From Crotalaria pallida (taxonomy: Eukaryota; Streptophyta; Magnoliopsida; Fabales; Fabaceae): a stretch of 64,000 nt of DNA. Positions within the stretch are counted from its first letter, which is position 1. Each line of letters begins with the position of its first letter. This document shows positions 21,926 to 33,388 of this stretch, piece after piece. The stretch lies in the NCBI GenBank assembly GCA_037953625.1, contig CM075655.1, positions 124,503,001-124,567,000 on the forward strand, in the 5' to 3' direction. Under the pieces are notes generated by a model. The model was not told where the DNA came from and did no database searches. It saw only the letters and a list, made by a program, of their open reading frames with translations. The position numbers and the translations under genes are program-made.

Positions 21926-23716
21926 ATGATAACGCGTTCTAAACTTGTGGAGCAGCTCCGTGATTACCAGATCCGATCCCAGCACAAGTACTCTGCTCTC
22001 ACTCTCTTCTCTCCAAAGCCCCATCTCCACACTCGGTATTTTTTACCTTTTTACCCCTCCTCCTCTCTTTTTTTTTTTTTTTTTTTTTTTACTTTAATTT
22101 TTTATAGAATTCGGATTTTGTTATAAGTATTTGTTAGATTGAATTGACGAATGTTAGACATTGGAACACAAAATAGCCCAAATCCTATATAAGTGATTAC
22201 CCGTTTTGATTTTACTCTTTGTTGTTTAGCCTTATGAAATTGTGGCAAACAAAAAAAAAATGAACTTTTGAAATTTAGACTGAAGTTTTAAGCTTAAGGG
22301 TCTTTGCTAGGGTTTTGCGCTTTAAGCTCTATAGGGTCTTGCACAATGGGACTTGTTAGATATAAAACCATTATTTAGCCTTTGTCTAATAGCTTGCTTA
22401 AGTGCAAATCATTATTTAACTTTTAGGCGTTAGCCCCATTTTTTGGGAATTGCAAATCCCTTATACAAACACATCCTAAGGGTCTTTTTGCGAGGGTTTT
22501 GGAAGGAAATGGAAGGGAAGGGTTATAACTTATACTATTTCATTCTTAAATCATAAGAGATGTGTGATGTTTATAAGAATAAATAAGGAATGACAAGATA
22601 GATTTCATGATAATCTATCACTTTGTTCCTTTCATTAAATCATAATTCTCCTTGTTGGCTCAGTGAAGATGCCTTATGTATCTGCTGCTAGCAGCTAGCT
22701 GGACGTCGTTAGCAGGTTGAAAATTAGACATTACTAATGTATGATAGCACTGGAGCATTAAAGCTAGGCTAAGTGGTTAATTGATTCGTTTGATGCATTG
22801 AAGTGATCTTGGATCAAATTTAAGGGAGAAGCTACTTGTTATGTGTCCTTTGCCCTCATGCTAGTTCGTGCAGTTGATCTCTAATGAGTCGAGCTGTCTT
22901 ATGTTCTGTTGGGATGTAAAATGAATTTCTAAGTCAATATCTTGGTCATACAATGTCTTCTGCTTTCATTTTTTTTTTTTTTTTTGGGTCAATGATATTG
23001 TTGCAGACTTATAATCCATGTTATTAAGGTCTTATTTATGAGTCGAGGTGTAAGGTCTTCTTATTCCACAACAATGAAGAAATTTGACTGTTTCTGTCTC
23101 TTAGTTTATTTAGAATTTCACGTGCAAGACAAAACTTTCCATATTAATTAAATCATATCCATTACTATGGATTCCATTGTAAGAAAAGTTGTAGCACATA
23201 CAAAGGAGGGCCTATTAATTAGTATTCTACAAGAGAAATCAATTATATACAACAACAACCAAGCCTTTGTCCCACTAGGTAGGGTCGGCTACATGGATCA
23301 AAGGATGTCGTGAAGGTTCATCATAAATCATGTCTTTTGATAAATCAATTATATAGAATAATTAGATGTACTCTTAATACAGAAAGTTGCCATTTGCAAT
23401 CACGGTTCAAACTGGATCGTTTTTGTGGGATCCTTGTCTGTGAGACCTATTAATGTCTAAAATGCGTTGTAACGTTTTTGATGCTATTATCTTTGCATTT
23501 TACTTGCCTACTTGCAGGGTTGATGTTGCTGTGGCAATTGCCTTTGCCTTACTGTTTGCTATGCTTGTTGTCTCCACCTTTACATCCCTTTATTTGAAGC
23601 GTTTTTGGCTCTTTTTGGTGGTCCTATGCTTCAGTATATTTCTTCTTGCACGGCTAAGAGTGTCTAGGCAAGCATTGGCGAGGAAAAGGGAAAGAAGACT
23701 GCCATTGTCCATATGA
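21926..23716 (+). CDS. Small plant membrane protein with two hydrophobic segments
   Basis: Two exons, 21926-22035 and 23518-23716, join in frame across a 1482-bp GT-AG intron to give 102 aa. The N-terminal ~37 residues are hydrophilic (MITRSKLVEQLRDYQIRSQH). They are followed by two closely spaced membrane segments (about residues 38-60, VAVAIAFALLFAMLVVS, and 65-82, FWLFLVVLCFSIFLLA) and a basic tail RVSRQALARKRERR near the end. The start is the first ATG after an AG-rich leader. I recognise this only as the kind of small conserved plant membrane protein usually annotated as unknown. The intron breaks a clean soluble/membrane boundary. The exon pair is supported by composition and a closed frame, not by a known domain. 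Confidence 0.72.
23236..23355 (-). mobile_element. 5'-truncated non-LTR retroelement tail with 14-bp target duplication
   Basis: A 92-bp insert (23250-23341) lies between perfect duplications AAATCAATTATATA at 23236-23249 and 23342-23355. On the minus strand it contains GTAGCCGACCCTACCTAGTG and ends GGCTTGGTTGTTGTTG. That resembles, from memory, the 3' end with TTG tail of plant RTE-type LINEs and SINEs that borrow it. It lies in the intron of the small membrane protein gene. Confidence 0.8.
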
Positions 23717-26700
23717 GCATTCATTGTGGTGGTATCTCAAAATGATGTACACTGGCAGGCGACGGTTTATTTCTTGCCTTTTGGTTAATTTGGTCTTCTG
23801 CGGATATTCGCTCCCAGTACTTGTCCAGGACACGACTTTGCGCTACCTCTTTGAGATAGAGACTGTATTCATCTGCACGCTCCATGTTCACAAATCAAGT
23901 GAATTTGTCGTGGACTTGTTTCACATGTAATTCTCATAAAATTGAGACCAGCCAAGATGCATAAAATTTCTCCTATTTTCTTTCTTGATTAGCTAGTAGA
24001 TTCCAAGACTTGAGGAATACACAGGCCAAGATGTTCTGCAGTGAGTTTTTCCATACGTAGTGTGCAACTTTGATAGTGTAGAGTTGCAAAATTTGCAAAT
24101 TGTATATATAATTATAGTTGGTGAAAAAATAAGATCAGAAAATTTCTCTGGAAATTGCATGGCAGCTGTCCGAGCAAAATATGATGTGTCAAGTCTCTGC
24201 TTGTTGCATTGACCTCTTTAAATTCCTTTTTATCCTTTTCTACGGGATAGGTTTTTTTTCCTGGATATATATTTTAGCAATAAGACACCTTTAAAGGGAG
24301 TTTATTTCTAAATTGAGCAAAGGCTCCTTTACATTATTTAGCAGATACACCGAAATCGTTTACTTTATTGAAAAACTAACCTTGAAAGAATATTATCATA
24401 ATGGCAGCATGCTTTCTCCAGAAGTTCGAAAATTCCTCGGGGAAATCGAAATATGTACTGTTTAATCGGACGATGATTAACAGTATTTGACATGGGATTT
24501 ACAGTTGTTGGAGTGGAACTCTGTTATTGTAATTACTATATGATAATGAGATTCCTGGAGGTCCTGCACTCCTGCTGATTTTAGTTGTTGGGTAATAGAT
24601 GTTGTATGCCCTGTAATAAGCAAGGTGACACGTTGCTAATATTATAATATATCTCCTATTCCTGTCTTTGATAAAGAAGAATAGGTAAAAACCCATGAAG
24701 CAGATGTTGGTTAACACAGCAAAATCCAAAGTAAATGCATCCTTGTCTGTCTATATTTTTCTTAATTTGGAAGTGGCTAAAGTGCTGTCATGGTCCCCTA
24801 TAGTCCAATTTGTTGTGCTACCTTTAGACATTGCTCAAATCGAATATCATGAGAAAAGAGTAGAGGGAAAAAGCAGGGAAAATGTAATCAAATCTAGTTG
24901 CACGAGGTGGCATATATACAGACAGGTGACATGATTCCTCTAAAATAATGAGTATGTGGCCCCTCCCCCAGGGCTTCCTAATGTGTTTGGATGCTTCTTT
25001 TGGATAATGGATGAGCATGAATGATACCCCAACAATAATTGATGCATCACTGTGATTCTTTTCTTTCTGCTTCATGTATTGAGTGTGAGATAAGGTGAAC
25101 CTTACTGTGTATATATATACCCTTAGGCCTTAGAGTAATTTAAAGCCAATCCATTGGAGAATTGGAGATCCATTGATTCTATTTCCTGTTGGAATTATAT
25201 AACCCTTGTATCATATATGTATAATTGCGTGATGGTGTTTGAGATGCAGCAATAGATTAAGGAGAAAGTGGGTTAGCTGAAATGTAGTGCATTTTCAAAA
25301 TAATCAAAGAGCTGTTTTTAATTAAGAGTGACGTTATCGGAACATCCAGAATTGACATATGAAGTTAACATTTGCTTGTCTTATATGCAGAAACAAATTG
25401 ACGTCAATTCTGGATGTTCACACAACATGTATAATACCTAATTGTGATTAATACATACACACACATATATATATTACTAACTGGTTTTGATTAATACATA
25501 AACATACTCCATAAACAAAAAACATTCTTATGCCAAAGCAATTCCTTTGCCTAAAGCGAAAGCCGTATCTTGACTTTAATATTCTTGCATAGGTTAGTTG
25601 TGATAATTACAAATTCATTATTCTTGCTGGTGACAGTGATGAGTGATGAAACAAAGGATTACTTAGGTTAGTTCCAATGGCTACAAAACGAAATTCTCGG
25701 GCAACTATCAATCCCACTAATTTTAAACAAATCAAGTATCATTAGTTTTAGCCTTTTAGGGTTGTATTTGCCTTGTCCCACGAGTTCTATTAGGTATTCT
25801 TGCACTGTGGTTGTGCTTGTCCTGTGGTTGTGTTTGTCCCTTCACACATTCTTATTCAACTGGGTCATGAATGCGTAAGCCGGACTACAACATTTCATGG
25901 GTTTTTCTTCCTTCTAAAACGAGTTTTAATGTTAGAAGAATAAGTAAGAGCATAATTACTCTTTAATTTAATCCAAAGGGCATTACAATCTTAACGTACT
26001 AATAATAATCTTAACAAAGAGTATATACAGTATTGATTTTCTGATTTTCATTGATTTCTGTTTTCACATAAAGGGTTTTTATCCCACTTAATGAGATGTG
26101 GCCGAAAACAAGACCCAAAATTGGCCCAGACCTGTTTACTTCCCTCAGCCTCCAGAGGCTTGTTTCCTAACCCATTTGAATCATTGAGTCTGAAGCGCCA
26201 TCGGTAACTAGAATTCTTGACTTTCCACACTTTTCTTTATTGGAAAAATAGTCTATTTCTTCAGAGAAAAATTTGAGTCTATTTTCCAATACGTTTTTTC
26301 GCTTATTTTATTATTATTAAAATATATTGCTCCAATGTTGTACGCAATAAAATTTGAATACTAAAATTTTAAAATTGTAGCCACACTTTAACACCGGTTG
26401 GAGCATGACTAACTAGTAACTACTCCCTCGGCTTTTATTTATATATCATACCTTATTTTTTACCTTATTTTAAATTTAGCTATACCTTTCTGTGGTCTGT
26501 CAATGTTTTGACAACGTTAATTATCATCGGTTAATCTACATACTAAATGACATTTGTCCCGATGTGTTAGACGTGATTAATTAAACAACAAATTTATCTT
26601 TCCCCCTTACCTGGCACAAACAAAGTATTGATACGCATTTTTTCTCTCCATCTCACACTCATTGCCCTCGTGTTATCATTGTAAACCAATCACCATAAAA

Positions 26701-26844
26701 GAATATTCTTGCTTTCTCTAAAAGAAAGATTACGGTCATTACACGGGTCTCCCCGATGTTAGTTTACCTAAAAACAGTAAGATCCACTACATTATCTGGC
26801 TATGATTGGTGTCGTGTAAAACAAAAAAACTTATTTGTAAAGGA
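23717..26844. other. Intergenic DNA without a supported gene
   Basis: Includes the 3' flank of the small membrane protein gene and a perfect 17-bp hairpin at 25340-25419. A MITE-like left end (CTCCCTCGGCTTTTATTTAT) begins at about 26425. Short open frames here show no domain. Confidence 0.5.
25340..25419. repeat. Perfect 17-bp hairpin with 46-nt loop
   Basis: GAACATCCAGAATTGAC at 25340-25356 is the exact reverse complement of 25403-25419. It may be a miniature transposon remnant or a small-RNA hairpin; neither can be decided from the sequence. Confidence 0.7.
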
Positions 26845-27046
26845 AATTTTATGAGTAAATAGTTTCTACCTTGGCCGTGTAAAGGTTTATTACATTGACC
26901 TTTACACAACACATCATCCACCACTCAGGGGTATATGATTATTGACTACTAAATAAAAGTAATGCAAATGAACCGTGGGTGATGTACCAACAGTATAAAA
27001 AATTTTACATTGTCAGTGCACACATATTAAACTCGAATTTTATTGA
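26845..27046 (-). mobile_element. Dispersed MITE-like element, copy 2 of 2
   Basis: The reverse complement of this stretch matches the element at 5156-5336. It starts GTTTAATATGTGTGCACTGA and ends AACTATTTACTCATAAAA. It is non-coding. Confidence 0.6.
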
Positions 27047-27397
27047 TCACTTTTATCACTCCAGTTTAGTATATACAGTATTTATTCTCTAGGTCTCACG
27101 AGCATAGAAATTTTTTATAAAAATATTGTGTCAAATCAAAATTATGTTAATGAATATAACATACAAGGCTTGAAAATTGTACTACATCATAATTTATAAT
27201 TGATTGATTGATAAAAAATACATTGAATAATTATTTGATAATTGATTAATTTATTAGATAAAGCATTAAATGAATGTTTAATTGTTTCCTTTGATTTTTC
27301 AAAAATTTATCATCATCATGAGCATGGTGGGCAATAACATACTGGGTGCCTTTGGGCGAAAATTAAAAAATTAAGACTCAATATATTTAAAAAAATA

Positions 27398-27635
27398 CTC
27401 CTTCCGCTTATATTTATAAGATTTTTTTTGGGGCTTTTCACTCTCACTAAGGAAAATGATTAAATTTGTTAAAGGCATTGAAAATGTGAAAATTTAATAT
27501 ACTTTTTCAAAACTACCCCTATAATTATTGTTGGAACTCTAAAAAGTGTAGAGTTGATAGGAGTATTTGTGGAAAATAAATAAATAAATGCTATTGAAAA
27601 TTGAAATTGGGTCTTATAAATAATATCGGAGGGAG
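27398..27635. mobile_element. Stowaway-like MITE (238 bp)
   Basis: Inverted termini CTCCTTCCGCTTATATTTAT and complementary ATAAATAATATCGGAGGGAG, flanked by TA on both sides (27396-27397, 27636-27637). No coding capacity. Confidence 0.75.
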
Positions 27636-28030
27636 TATAACATTCTATGAATCATTAATGTATTTTCTTAAATTTAGACAATAATAAGAATAAAGTGAAT
27701 GCATGTGTATAAGAGTACGAGGAAACATGTACAGAAGCCCATCGGTTTCGCAGTTGCTCCTTGCTCGTGTACCAGTGCAAGATTTGGCAGCTAGGGTAGT
27801 ACTTCTGAAACAGTTAATTAATGCATTATATTATACTAATTCTCATTTTTAACGTAAGATTTTATATATTTTTCTAAATAATCTTATTTAAAAGCTATTA
27901 TTTCAATTTATAGTGATATTTAATTATATTTTCACAAATATCTTTCCTTAACAAACATTTTTTAGGATTATAATAATAATTAAAAAAATAATATTAAAAC
28001 TGTATATCAGTATATGAAATACTTATATTT

Positions 28031-28604
28031 TATTTTTTTAAGGGAAAAAGGTGTATTTTATTCATAGATCAGAAACAGTACAAGAAATTTCACACTAATA
28101 ATAATTAAGGGGAAAACAAAATACACTGCAACAACATACTCATGGATCATCAGCAACTGCCAAAACCCGACTCTAACAGAAGATTCAATAGTCTTTAATA
28201 CCAAGATAACAATCTCATTGATGCTGGGACTAAGCTCAATTCGGCGAGAAGGAATCTCAGATCTAAAACGAGAGAGTCGTTGGACTGTAGTGAAATCACC
28301 AGTCGGCAAAGAGAGATTTGTCTCGACGAGTAAACTTCCAATTATTGGAGCAAAAAGGATAACCATCAGATCTGGAAAGTAGAAACTATCCAGAAGCATC
28401 CCTCCACTGAAAACACACAAAACAAAAACAACTTGCACAAAGACAATACAAAACCCAGAAAAACGAGGGGAAAATAAACCTACACCCTTTCCCTAAGGAA
28501 GGGAAGAGACATATCTCCTTTCCCCTACCAAAAAATAACAGATGAAAACAAGCAGGATTAGAGGAAGGAGGAAGCTAAGGGAGAGAAAAAAAATTAGGAT
28601 TTCG
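28031..28604 (-). mobile_element. Non-LTR-type retroposon with 12-bp target duplication, copy 1 of 2
   Basis: The direct repeat TACTTATATTTT occurs immediately at both ends (about 28022-28033 and 28606-28617). On the minus strand the insert starts near GAAATCCTAATTTTTTTTC and runs to an A-rich tail (T-rich on + at 28031-28040). The stretch 28438-28058 is an open frame of 126 codons, related to the frame at 57895-58338. Shared features are CCAGATCTGATG-type words and the GAGATT...CGCCGAA segment. It may be a LINE 3' end or an internally deleted non-autonomous LINE. Protein function is doubtful. Confidence 0.65.
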
Positions 28605-28678
28605 GTTACTTATATTTTCATTATTACTAACAAACTTATCCCTTTCTTTAATTTACATGAATTTATCTAAAAATACTA

Positions 28679-28978
28679 CTCCCTCTGTCTCATTATCTTG
28701 GTAAAAATCAAACAAGTCAATGAAAATAAGAGAGTATTTATTTAATATAATGTATGATTTATTCATTAATTACAAATTGATATTATACAAATTTTCATAT
28801 TATTACAATTAATACATATTGCAATATTGCCTCAAAAAAATCTTTAAATATGTTTTCCTTACTTACTTATCAGTTATCGATAAAATATACAATCTTTAAG
28901 ATTTTTCATTTATTTTTTTACTTTAATATGAGACAATTTTTTTTACATTTTTTTACCAAGATAATGAGACGGAAGGAG
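28679..28978. mobile_element. Stowaway-like MITE (300 bp)
   Basis: Left end CTCCCTCTGTCTCATTATCT and right end AGATAATGAGACGGAAGGAG (approximately complementary), flanked by TA on each side. Non-coding. Confidence 0.78.
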
Positions 28979-29972
28979 TATCTATTAAGTATAAAAAGAG
29001 TATTATTACAAAGATAAAAATAGGAGTAGATTTGAAGTATATTACTACTCTTTCTACTTCATATAGTTTAGTGCGTTAGAAACAAGGGTTGAGTTATTGA
29101 GTGTTGTAAAAATATTTTTTAAGTAATATAAATAAGTAAGTACATAATAAAAATATATATTTAACACTACTTGATAACTCAATCTTTGTTGGGCACGATA
29201 TCTCTGAAAGGGCATAATGGATGTGTAAATGGATTAGTTACCCAATTACACGAATGAATATATATCGTGAGTTTATCAAAAAAATTCAACACTAATTGAT
29301 AGATTAAATAAATCATTTTTTAATTAAAAATTATTTATTTCATTTGCTTAAATAATACTTTAACGGCTATTTCTTTAAAAATAATAATGCTCACTTTTCT
29401 TCTCAATCATAGTTACTTTGTCTACTTGTCTGCATATCATGGTGTCTCAATGAAATATGTGAAAGCATGCAAACAAAAGGTAACAAAGTGAAAAGAATGT
29501 CTCAAGTGTTAAGTCTTGAAAACGCAGGTAGCCTTAAGTCCAATCTTAAGTCCAATCGGCGCACGTAACTAATTCCGCAGTGATTAAACATGTCTTCCTT
29601 TGTTTAGGCAGCATTGGCCACTCAAATAAGAAAACATTATTGATTTGACTAATTTTTTTTATTTTTAATTGGTAGATTAAGGATGTATCATATTCTTAGA
29701 AAAAACAGTAGTAAGTATCATGCATTTCTCGGGTTTTTTTAATAAAAAAATATATATAGAGTATGTTCATGTAAGAAAAAATAGAGTATGTTCAGTAATT
29801 GTTGTTTTATAAATAAAATTTTTAAAAAATAAAACAATACTTATCATTTATATAAGAAAACGACAATTTTTTTTCCCATATGCCGACAATTTTTACCTAT
29901 GTTCTCGATGCGAAGTATATTATTATTTATCCGTAACATATAGTAATATATATTATATCTTCTATTTTAATA

Positions 29973-30098
29973 GCATGTTTGGTAATGAGTTACAAAATCA
30001 ATTCTGACCCCAACATCACGTTGGAGCATGAGCAACTGTTAGTAGCGTTGACAATCCAGAATTGATTATGAGCTAACTCACCGCAGAACCAAACATGC
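29973..30098. mobile_element. Small MITE with GCATGTTTGGT ends, copy 1
   Basis: A 126-bp element with inverted ends GCATGTTTGGT / ACCAAACATGC and inner AATCAATTCTG / CAGAATTGATT-like arms. A related 109-bp copy lies at 33280-33388. The family is not named. Confidence 0.7.
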
Positions 30099-30200
30099 AT
30101 TAAAAATACATCCTAATTTTGAATTTATGATTACGCTAATAAATTAAATTTTGTATTTTTTTAAAAAAAATAGAACAAAGTGTATTATTAATTATTTAAA

Positions 30201-30204
<4 letters not shown>

Positions 30205-30237
<33 letters not shown>
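30205..30237. repeat. AT dinucleotide microsatellite
   Basis: An uninterrupted (AT)n run of about 33 bp. Confidence 0.95.
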
Positions 30238-30241
<4 letters not shown>

Positions 30242-31346
30242 TTAATCATTGTCATGTAAATAACCATTGCTTGATAAAGACTTTTGAAATATTTATGATT
30301 ATATTAAGATCTTGAATTCGAGTTGCGTGAAGTTTTATGTGTGATCATAAATAATTTCATAAGATTATTTAATAAATTAATAATGAAGATTATTAGTAAG
30401 TTTTATTGACAAGTTCCATGAATTTATAGTCACGCGAGGCACTTACATTAAAAAGATCAGATGCCTTATAAGATTAAAAAAAATGATATATTGATTTATA
30501 TAATTAATTTATGAATAGGGTTATATCATACAAAAAATGACATGCATCAAACAATAATATTTTGCTTATTAATTATGGATTAACAGATAACATGTGTCAA
30601 GTTTTTGTGATATGAATTTATTTGTAACATATATATGTAAGTGTATCATTTCTCTTGTAAGATATGGCTGGTGCCTTTGTAAGTTTTTTTTTTCTAAGGG
30701 GGATTGTATCCAATATTAACATTTAATTAAAAAGGAGATTCTCTCCAATTTTAGATTTAAAAAAAAATATTTTAAAAAAAATGAAACACTTATCGTCATA
30801 TTTTAAAGATATTGCATAAGAGAAAGACAAATTTCGAACTTCGGATGTCAGAGCAAAAAAAATCTCACAATTATATACTCCTAAAACGTCATTAATTAAC
30901 TCACACTACTTCATAAGTCCTTTTTTTTAAAATAAAAAAATAAATTAAATTCTGCATGTTACCGTAAACACATAATTCTCCTATTTACTTTCTATGGCCT
31001 CCAAGGATCCTGTTTAATTTTCTTCTTTTCTTTTTCCCGTTCCCTCCCTATTCTAATAATATAAGTTGAAAAGTTTTATCATTTATAAACAATTTTCAAC
31101 AATTCTAGTATATATGGAGTATCATTGTATTTTTGTTATAGTTAATCAATCATTTTTTTTTTGCTCTCCAATAACATTACATCACACGCAAAACAAAGGA
31201 ACTCCAATCCATAAAAAAATCCTGCTCGGTATGTCAAAAAAACTTAACCTAAGTTGAAAGCTTGCAAAGATTAATAAGTTATTAGTTCGTCATTCCTTTC
31301 AGCCTTTCAACCTCTTCTTCCTCCACCATCTTTCTTTTTTCTCTTT

Positions 31347-31665
31347 GGCTTAACTGTATTTTCGGTCATTTATCTTATTTTTAATATTTATTTTCGTTCT
31401 TTATTATTTTTTGAATAATTATGATCCTTTATTTTTTTTAAAATGTTCAGTTTGATCCTTCCGTCACAAAAAATGTTAGATTTCACCGGAACATTCCCTC
31501 CTATCCCCAAAATATTCCAGAATATTATGGTGGTGAAATCTAACATTTTTCAAGGGATGGACCAAAGTGAATCTTTTTTAAAAAGATAAAAGACTAAAAT
31601 TACTCAAAAAAATAATAAAAAACCAAAGTGAATCTTAAAAATAAAATAAAGGACAAAATTAAGCC
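31347..31665. mobile_element. Mutator-type foldback MITE (319 bp)
   Basis: Ends GGCTTAACTGTATTTTCGG and the inverse of GGACAAAATTAAGCC are imperfect inverted repeats. A central palindrome ATGTTAGATTTCACC / GGTGAAATCTAACAT forms the tip. Flanks TTTTCTCTTT and TTTTCTTTTT agree at 9 of 10 positions, so they may be a target duplication, though they are pyrimidine-rich. The termini resemble those at 5492-5834. Confidence 0.7.
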
Positions 31666-31927
31666 TTTTCTTTTTCTTGCGTGTGACATATTACCAAAGA
31701 GAGAAAAGGGAACATCAAGAAAAGTAAATTGCCGTAACATTTTTCCTCTTGTGTTAGGAAAAGAGACAAACAAGCATGCCATAACAACAGTGTGTGCGGA
31801 TTTATTAAGCATGGTCGAGTTGTATATATAGAGTACTACAACTATTAAGGAGTACTCCTTTGGTTTCCTACTTTCCTTGCGAGTGTCATTTTTTGTTTAA
31901 AAAAATGTTTATATTTACCAACAAAAC

Positions 31928-32103
31928 CCAACACATTTGGTAGATAGCTGGGTTCCTTAAGCATGATATCAGCGGTTCGATCCCTGCCGTGGACATGGAA
32001 AAGACTTTGTTGGTAGAGGCAAAACTCACTTCGGTGATCTCTACGCCTCGAAGGGGATTAGTCTTCGGCTGTCGGCTGGGAAATACCCTTGGTGCACACA
32101 AAA
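31928..32103 (+). mobile_element. tRNA-derived SINE, family B
   Basis: Bounded by a 17-bp direct repeat AAAAATGTTTATATTTA at 31911-31927 and 32104-32120. It contains a consensus polymerase III B box GGTTCGATCCC at about 31976 and ends in an A run. The 3' part was later duplicated in tandem (see 32067-32305). Confidence 0.85.
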
Positions 32104-32305
32104 AAAAATGTTTATATTTAAATGTAATTCTTGAAGTTTAAGACAACATTGCTTATTTACCAATTACTACCATTACCCTCGTTATTGGCTGTCGGCTGGG
32201 GATATCCTTGGTGTACACCAAAAAAAAGTTTATATTTAAATGTAATTCTTGAAGTTTAAGACAACATTGCTTATTTACCAATTACTACCATTACTCTCGT
32301 TATTG
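32067..32305. repeat. 120-bp tandem duplication including a SINE 3' end
   Basis: GGCTGTCGGCTGGG starts at 32067 and again at 32187, a period of 120. Both units continue through the SINE tail into TTTAAATGTAATTCTTGAAG and CTCGTTATT with few differences. The duplication therefore came after the SINE insertion. Confidence 0.92.
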
Positions 32306-32578
32306 CAAAAACAGGGGAAATGATTGGTGAGTAAAAGCATAGGAATTAAACTTATTAATTTTACAAATACAGTATATTGTTTCACCTTAACGAACAAATG
32401 ATAAATAAGAGAAAAACGATAAATGTTTTCTTAAAAATACAAAGTAATCTATAAATAAAATTAAAAAATTATTTTAAAATGTGACATATAAAATATAAAT
32501 AATACCAGATAAAATATTTAGAAACTACTCATTTCGTCTCATGAGTTATGTTTATTTAGTAACTTTACTTTATCTCAT

Positions 32579-32820
32579 GCTCCCTCATCCCATGAGGATT
32601 GTTAAAAAATTCGAAAGTAAAAAAATTAAGGAGACATGCATTTAATGGTTTATCTAACACATTAACCAATTATCAAACAAATAATTTAATGCATTTTGCA
32701 TGAATCAACCAATCACAATTCAAAGTTTACAATTTCTAAATTTTTCATTAATTATCTTAACTATAGTTTGGGACACAAAATTTAGTCATTTTTTTACCAT
32801 TCTTGTGGGACGGAGGGAGC
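32579..32820. mobile_element. MITE with GCTCCCT ends
   Basis: Left GCTCCCTCATCCCATGAGG and right CTTGTGGGACGGAGGGAGC are inverted repeats. Non-coding. Target duplication not clear. Confidence 0.65.
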
Positions 32821-32864
32821 AAGTTATATACTTTTAGAAACCCAACACTCATTTATACTTCTTT

Positions 32865-33180
32865 TAAAAAATTATGGAGGAAAGAGAAATGAGCGGGACC
32901 CACACAAAAAAAATTTTCTCCCCTCAAGTAGGGAGAGAATGGAGAGAAAATGAGAATGTAATGCTATTTTCACATGGAAGGAAGAAAAATTCAAAAGGAA
33001 AATTTTTTCTCTTTTCATTTTTTCTCCAACCAAACAAAAGAAAGGAAAACTCAATTTTTCTCTTTTTCTTATCTTTTCACATTTTCTCTTATACCAAACA
33101 ATCATAAAATCTACTCATTTTCTCACCATATTCTCTCTTTCCATTTTCTTTCATGCAACCAAACAAAAACCTTGGTGGTT
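32865..33180. mobile_element. Foldback-like element related to the one at 56932
   Basis: The purine-rich left half (GGGAGAGAATGGAGAGAAAA) and pyrimidine-rich right half (TTTTCTCTTTTTCTTATC, ending CAACCAAACAAA) are complementary in composition, and the words match the 627-bp element at 56932-57558. The left terminus is missing or diverged. Confidence 0.45.
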
Positions 33181-33279
33181 ATTGAAGGCGAAGAGAGTAA
33201 TATTTTTTTATTGCACAGTGATTTAAAATATTTTAGAATATTTTTTTAGAATATTCTAAATCAAGTATCTAGATTAAGT

Positions 33280-33388
33280 GCATGTTTGGTTATGCGGTGA
33301 GTTAGTTTAAAATTAATTTTAGAATACTAACATTACTAATAGTTATTTTTGCGGGTCAAAATTGATTTTCAGAATCAACCAAACATGC
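33280..33388. mobile_element. Small MITE with GCATGTTTGGT ends, copy 2
   Basis: A 109-bp element with GCATGTTTGGT at left and ACCAAACATGC-type right end, related to 29973-30098. Confidence 0.68.

Noticed and set aside
32872..33249. Several overlapping frames on both strands
   Set aside because: Produced by complementary GA-rich and CT-rich arms of a foldback element; no protein signature.
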